From: Trema orientale
Lineage: Eukaryota; Streptophyta; Magnoliopsida; Rosales; Cannabaceae
Length of the DNA: 64,000 nucleotides
Assembly (NCBI GenBank): GCA_002914845.1
Contig: JXTC01000433.1
Location: 35,371-99,370 of the forward strand
Direction: 5' to 3'
Shown here: one piece after another, positions 61,101-64,000 of the stretch
Layout of the letters: every line of letters begins with the position of its first letter
How positions within the stretch are numbered: position 1 is the stretch's first letter
Notes under the pieces: generated by a model
What the model was told of the DNA's origin: nothing
What the model saw: the letters and a program-made list of their open reading frames with translations, nothing else
The model's database searches: none
Translations under genes and position numbers: made by a program

Positions 61101-62650
61101 TCTAGTTGCAGTCATCGACGTCTCGCCCGAAGACTTCAGTTTCGACATTGAGTCTCCCCCCGTGCGCCCAATTGCCAGCCGATCTTGCATCATGGCGTCC
61201 AACTTCTGCATAATCACTATCAAATTCTGTTCCATTGTCTGTTGTTTGAGTAGCATTGGCTCGATTCCCCAGAGAATCTCCGCCTGAACGTCGGCCTGAA
61301 AGGAATCCAGCTTCTCTACCACTGTTCCCAACCCAAGAATTTAGCTACTCAAGAATTTGACTCGGACAGCTACTCAAGAATTTGACTCGGACATCCAGCT
61401 TCTTGCCTGCCATTTTTCCCAGGTCACCACTCTAATACCAAACTGGTATGTTCCCAACCCAAGAATTTAGCTAGAGATGGTGAAATAAGAACTGTTTCAT
61501 TAAAGAAAACCCAAAAAGTGTCTGAAAGTACAATAGCACAGGCTAATTCGAGAGTCCTGGCAAAATAAGCTTTACAGAATTAGCTCTTAATCCCCTTAAC
61601 CCATTGGCTAATGACTTGGATGCTCCCCCCTTTTGCGCCTTGCATACATAAAGCCGATTGGAGGTGTATCAGATCCTTAAATTTTAATGCTGCCAGTGCC
61701 ATCCATCTGCTCCTCATCTTTCTATCTTGATCTTATAACTTCATAATCATTACTAACTTGTTCTTCTTTAGTAAATGGTGTGTTAGTTGACTGACCTCTG
61801 GGCCCAGTAATTCTATCTTGTTAAGTAATCACTATATTAACTTGTATTTTGGTCAGTAAGAAGTGATGGCTAGCCATGATAACGGAAAGAACGTGATAGG
61901 ATGACATGTTAGATTAGTAAGACCTGACTGTAGAAAACTGAGTGAGACAACAGCTCTTGACTTCAGTTTGGTAATTTTTAATTCAAGGCATATCACTTGT
62001 TTCACATGAGACATGATTCTTCTAAAAAGAATGTTCCAATGTTTGTTTCTCCTTCCCAAATTAGGGTAGAAGTTTTATCATTCTTCCAGTGGAAAGACTA
62101 ATATGGCGTTTGATATGTACACTGTTAACAGGCAAAAGAAGCTGCTGAAAACAAAGCTAAGGAGATGACCATCGCCATGGAATCTGTAAGTGCAGAGCTA
62201 AGAAAGGAAAAGAATGTCAGCAGCTCAGCTATGAGCCTGGCGAAGAGATCCAGCAAGGAAAGCGAGGCTATAAAACGAGCTATACAATCACTAGGATGCA
62301 AGGTCCATTTCTCAAGAAGTGGTGATTGCACAGTTGATATTGAAAATAGCTTGATTGGTACTCCACAGAAAGTTTCTTATTCTCCAAAGAGAGAATCAGA
62401 GAGTATTACACAGAGTGACGATAAATCAGACCTTTCTGTTTCAATTACCGTTGTGGCAGATGATGTTGCTCCGAGCAATCCAATTGGTCGAATGTGTGAA
62501 ACGTTATGCCCTCTACGGACTCGAGACGGAGGCTGCAAGTGGCCAGATGCTGGATGTGCTCAGCTCGGTAGCCAATTTGTCGGACTGAAGGCAAATTTTG
62601 ACGCATTTGACCGACTTAATATATATGATAAATACTTTCAGCCCAAATGA
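32043..62650 (+). CDS. MTM1: Plant myotubularin, phosphoinositide 3-phosphatase, 19 coding exons, 853 aa
   Basis: Exons: 32043-32153, 32326-32394, 33072-33146, 34075-34146, 42563-42632, 50023-50072, 50924-51213, 51332-51405, 51494-51557, 51655-51720, 52665-52764, 52852-52965, 53332-53501, 53606-53690, 54094-54321, 54904-54963, 55056-55120, 55940-56219, 62132-62650. They total 2562 nt, keep phase throughout, and every intron is GT-AG. Exons 1-6 encode the PH-GRAM part (ending near residue 149). The phosphatase domain contains [14 protein letters not shown] and the catalytic CSDGWDRT (C441, R447). The last exon adds a charged coiled-coil-like segment (682-737) and a cysteine-rich tail (802-822, [17 protein letters not shown]). 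Myotubularins remove the 3-phosphate from PI3P and PI(3,5)P2; Arabidopsis MTM1/MTM2 make PI5P and act in drought responses. Length and sequence match these (about 840 aa, recalled). The symbol is by family; the MTM2 equivalent is as likely. Confidence 0.93.
33586..33676 (+). repeat. CA-rich microsatellite in intron 3
   Basis: Mixed (CA)n, (CG)n and (CACCCA)n repeats. The histidine/threonine-rich frames through it are repeat artefacts. Confidence 0.9.
34347..34535. repeat. Two tandem units of about 101 bp, each with a palindrome, intron 4
   Basis: Units begin at 34347 and 34448 with AGGTATTTTTTT and share TCGGTAGGTA, TCAATATCAATTTT and a palindrome ACCGTTAGATT...AATCTAACGGT. Probably a small duplicated MITE beside the LTR element. 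Confidence 0.75.
36229..37575 (+). CDS. Gag-like protein of the non-autonomous LTR element, 448 aa
   Basis: The first in-frame ATG is at 36229 ([12 protein letters not shown]). The frame is open to the TAA at 37573. A proline-rich N-terminus (residues 1-25) is followed by a Ser/Thr/Gly-rich linker. Next comes a retrotransposon gag core around residues 160-325 ([63 protein letters not shown]). Near residue 400 a zinc-knuckle-like [14 protein letters not shown] lies at the C-terminal side. This is the gag type of Tat/Ogre-like Ty3/gypsy elements. The frame looks whole, unlike other element frames in this window. Confidence 0.8.
   Translation: MVNPPNPPPVPPSLPPPPPLPPINVESSVQQNDQMSRMMAILESLQQDVAMLKSRNGVLSGNGNTGSHVGPSNQNVVGSSTPLVQAGTPATHVTPVTMASPADTLVTATLGMGPEYLTKEQILELLKTDSTSKEVNKVKFQPPYPARILSKPYPKNYINPRFRKFDGKRGTAKEHVIGFIDDLGSYAEDEDLRMREFSKSLVDRAYSWFVALPTGSIKNWDELVEIFCTKFFVSESKYTLTDLYSEKQRSDEFLKAYVNRFKEKALDCEEIIGESQLIKLCIRGMDSEYRLHIENHMLSNFAELLEKVKQTEITVAEERRKALRGRSGDEWNKSASFKRKREVSMVEQYNSGSFSIPPEIPLSKKQIEALVQAWLKDGELRDMPVDNPPTLEDKRNPKYCIFHKKIGHSTPDCYAVRKKYYYKGSKGEVVHKQLADTNHFPNHGKEVK
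37985..38320 (+). repeat. Minisatellite of about 30 bp in the LTR element tail
   Basis: About ten variants of AAGTCCTAGTGCTCCTAGGC (also AAGTCCCAGTGCTCCTGGGC) with short A-rich spacers. The CCTAGTG..CTAGG wording makes each unit weakly self-complementary. Confidence 0.85.
40710..42299 (+). mobile_element. Solo LTR related to the gag-only element, 1590 bp
   Basis: Starts TGTTTTGGGGTAAGTTCCT and ends TTACCATAAACA, both close to the ends of the neighbouring element's LTR (TGTTCTGGGGTAAGTCCCT, TTACTACGAACA). An exact 5-bp duplication, ATTAT, flanks it (40705-40709, 42300-42304). There is no internal region. It was produced by recombination between LTRs of an earlier insertion. The low overall similarity to the neighbour suggests a different subfamily. 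Confidence 0.85.
42787..43085 (+). repeat. Left arm of a long inverted repeat in intron 5
   Basis: About 300 bp whose inverted counterpart lies at about 48215-48540. Shared blocks in order are TTAATTTTTGTTG, AAGAATTC.CCC, GTATTATGAGAT, ATTATTTTATAATATTTTCTT and a CT-rich end with CAT(T/G)ATGGGGAG. Probably one end of a MITE or foldback DNA element. Confidence 0.75.
43606..48209 (+). mobile_element. Ty1/copia LTR retrotransposon, both LTRs, broken
   Basis: LTRs 43606-43850 and 47966-48209 (about 245 bp, roughly 95% identical by eye) end in TTTTGTCA. An exact AAAAT duplication flanks it (43601-43605, 48210-48214). A PBS-like TGGTATCA follows the 5' LTR at 43851. Parts in order are: gag with a zinc knuckle near 44825-44880 ([15 protein letters not shown]), protease ([12 protein letters not shown] near 45220), integrase ([31 protein letters not shown] at 45810-46140), and reverse transcriptase (46990-47600, including [18 protein letters not shown] and YVDDIVV). 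Only the tail of RNase H remains. A handful of breaks. It is in sense orientation in myotubularin intron 5. There is one N at 44284. Confidence 0.9.
48215..48540 (-). repeat. Right arm of the long inverted repeat in intron 5
   Basis: Reverse complement of the left arm at 42787-43085. It begins immediately beside the copia element's target duplication (CTCCCCATCATGG), so the copia element landed at or near the inner edge of this arm. Confidence 0.75.
48908..49274 (-). mobile_element. Solo LTR of the chromovirus-type family, 367 bp
   Basis: Runs from TGGTATGATCTC to GGAGGCTTATCA. It shares AGAAACCCAAAACGGGTCTG, AACAAAATAA and CTTGCATACATGAAGC with the LTRs of the intron 18 element. A near-duplication, CATTT/TATTT, flanks it. 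It reads in the same direction as the intron 18 copy (antisense to the gene) and is more diverged, so it is older or from another subfamily. Confidence 0.75.
49735..49858 (+). repeat. Tandem duplication of 65 bp in intron 5
   Basis: Two copies beginning TAGTGTCAGTTTCTT (49735, 49800), each with AAGGAAGTTT and ACTCTTAATGTTGT; a few substitutions and small gaps separate them. Confidence 0.8.
49942..49976 (+). repeat. (CT)n microsatellite in intron 5
   Basis: Uninterrupted CT run about 50 bp upstream of exon 6, beyond the polypyrimidine tract of its acceptor. Confidence 0.9.
51815..51985 (+). mobile_element. tRNA-derived SINE-like element in intron 10
   Basis: An A-box-like CACAAGTGGTCAGGCCC (51832) and a perfect-consensus B box GGTTCGATTCC (51873) have Pol III promoter spacing. 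A non-tRNA body with CTGCCTCTCAAAAATTG and a weak 3' end follow. The flanking target duplication was not identified and the edges are approximate. It could be a decayed tRNA-like sequence instead. Confidence 0.55.
52073..52101 (+). repeat. (TA)n microsatellite in intron 10
   Basis: TA dinucleotide run followed by TTTATTTATTTATT. Confidence 0.9.
56405..61671 (-). mobile_element. Ty3/gypsy chromovirus (Reina-like), broken, antisense in intron 18
   Basis: The LTRs are 56405-56819 (415 bp) and 61444-61671 (228 bp); the second is shorter by an internal loss. Both begin TGGTAT and end GGTGTATCA on the + strand. An exact GATCC duplication flanks the element (56400-56404, 61672-61676). Parts on the minus strand, from the right: gag with a zinc-knuckle-like [14 protein letters not shown] and a protease with [11 protein letters not shown] (59982-61331), reverse transcriptase (about 58964-59615, with [17 protein letters not shown] and FFDDILVYS), RNase H (58352-58951), integrase (57265-58143) and a C-terminal chromodomain (about 56830-56980, [17 protein letters not shown]). 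Several breaks. The chromodomain and short LTRs place it among chromoviruses; Reina is my best guess. Confidence 0.9.
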
Positions 62651-63130
62651 ATACGAGGTGACGCTGAACTTTCTCGTGGTTTCTCCGTCAGAAATAGTAA
62701 AATTCAACCTCTACGTGGTAGATCGTCATATAGAGTTTAGACTTATGCACCTTGTTTAGAGTAGTTTCAATATAATTTCTTTTTTTCAAAAGGTTGCCAT
62801 CAAATTAAAATGAGATGGCACCTAGAATTTTGGATGGGTCTCGGAACTGTTTGTACAGAGTATAGAGTTAGCTCTGGTCCATCTTATTAGCATAATGGAT
62901 TTTGCGAAATAGGAAGAAGATAATTGGAGGGAGCTGGTATATTGGTGGTCCACATCCTATACAAATGTTATTAGGCGTTTCTTAGGTAGCTGAATACATT
63001 GCCATTCATTTCCCAAATAAGCCTGTGTACAGGTTTCACGCTTTGCTTGCCACATAAGTGCTGTAACTTTCTTCACCAGCATCTATTTATGCAATTATAC
63101 AGATTTAGTTTAATAAAATGTTATTGGGAA
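62651..63130 (+). terminator. 3' UTR and likely polyadenylation region of the myotubularin gene
   Basis: After the TGA at 62648-62650 the sequence is non-repetitive. An AATAAA at 63112-63117 followed by TTATTGGG and an A-run is the best polyadenylation signal candidate. Confidence 0.5.
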
Positions 63131-63439
63131 AAAAAAAGTTCAATGAATATTATTTTAAATCTTGGCCTCAGTTCAGTACGCTGTAGGATGGTATTGATCG
63201 GACTTTTGAGTGGTGCTACTCATTTTTTTTTTCCCCCTGAATGAATATTGAATGGTATTGGCTGTGCTGACGTTTTAGATAGTGTTGCAAACAAGCATGT
63301 CACAGTGCGTAATAGCTAATTTTCTCAGTTGGCTTGATTTAATCGTCAGCCATTATACAATATATATATATATCATAATTTTCGTTCCAAATTATTTTGG
63401 TAAATTCTGGAACATGCTTCTTTCCAAGTAGACAGGTGT

Positions 63440-63630
63440 TTCACGGAGAATAAAAAGGTGTTTGGCATTGTTCTCTGAGAACAGTTTTTAAAAACAGAGT
63501 TAAAGAAAACAGAAAATTTAGAGAACAACAAAATGTTGTTTTCAAGATGTTTTCTTAACTTTTTCTTTTTCTAAAAAAAATAAAAATTCTTTCATATGAC
63601 TTTCATATACACATTTTCTTGTAACTTTCT
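63440..63630. mobile_element. Possible end of a MITE
   Basis: AAGGTGTTTGGCATTGTTCT resembles the GTGTTTGGCA-type start of common plant MITEs. It is followed by local self-complementary sequence (AACAACAAAATGTTGTT). The other end was not found. Confidence 0.3.
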
Positions 63631-63930
63631 CTCTAATAGTTCTCTCATCACTTTCTCTAACCACTTTCTCTCTCCTCACTCTCTCTCATCACTTTCTCTC
63701 TCTTCATTCTCTCAATCCTCATACTCTCTCATCACTTTCTCTCTCCTCATTCTCTCTCACCATTTTCTCTCCTCATTCTCTCTCTCCTTACATTATTCTA
63801 TCACTTTCTCTCTCATTATTTTCTATCCCTTCATTTTTTTTAATCACATTATCTGTCCTCATTCTTTATTACTACTTTATTTTTTATAACTTTTTTTGTC
63901 TTTATTTTTTATCCTCATGTATTCTTATCA
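63630..63930 (+). repeat. CT-rich minisatellite
   Basis: Many variants of CTCTCATCACTTTCTCTCTC and CTCATTCTCTC. The serine/leucine-rich open frame through it is a repeat artefact. Confidence 0.85.
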
Positions 63931-64000
63931 CTTTCTCTTTCTTGTGTGTTTTCATTAGTTTTTTTTCTTCTATCTTTCTCAACACTTTTTATTTCCATAT

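Noticed and set aside
63596-63889. 97-codon Ser/Leu-rich frame
   Set aside because: Product of the CT-rich minisatellite.

Overview
The window is nuclear DNA of a flowering plant, very probably a eudicot. It is AT-rich, has two spliced host genes with plant-only or plant-typical architecture, and is filled with plant transposon families: Ty1/copia, Ty3/gypsy chromovirus, an L1-type LINE, hAT- and CACTA-type elements, and hairpin MITEs. I cannot name the species. One run of Ns (29847-30334) marks an assembly gap.

Host genes. (1) 17386-19206 (+) encodes a 606-residue DUF3475/DUF668 protein of the PSK SIMULATOR (PSI)-like family. Its coding region is uninterrupted, and a CT-rich 5' UTR holds one intron. 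(2) 32043-62650 (+) encodes a plant myotubularin, a phosphoinositide 3-phosphatase. It has 19 coding exons that join in frame to 853 residues, including the catalytic CSDGWDR loop at residues 441-447. From memory, the two closest Arabidopsis genes, At5g04550 (DUF668) and At5g04540 (MTM2), are also neighbours. The pair therefore looks like conserved microsynteny, and this supports both identifications.

Layout. 1-4750 is an old copia copy with an unrelated solo-LTR-like insertion. 5000-16400 is intergenic, with two hAT-type non-autonomous elements (714 and 1117 bp, each with an 8-bp target duplication), a recurring GTGACTTA-type motif, a tandem tRNA-like repeat and simple repeats. 16440-19870 is the PSI-like gene. 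20800-31500 is intergenic, with foldback MITEs, a 2.7-kb element with about 120-bp inverted ends, a 5'-truncated LINE bounded by an 18-bp target duplication, the assembly gap and one CACTA end. 31900-63130 is the myotubularin gene. 63640-63930 is a CT-rich minisatellite.

The striking feature is the myotubularin gene. About 21.7 kb of its 30.6 kb lies in three introns swollen by LTR elements. Intron 4 holds a complete-looking gag-only LTR element and a related solo LTR. Intron 5 holds a copia element sitting in a long inverted repeat, plus a solo LTR. Intron 18 holds an antisense chromovirus. The reading frame and the GT-AG splice sites nevertheless all look intact. I see no clear evidence of a wholly new molecular system. 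The most unusual items are the gag-only element with its internal minisatellite, the nested insertions with readable target duplications, and the recurring motif at 6900-9800.
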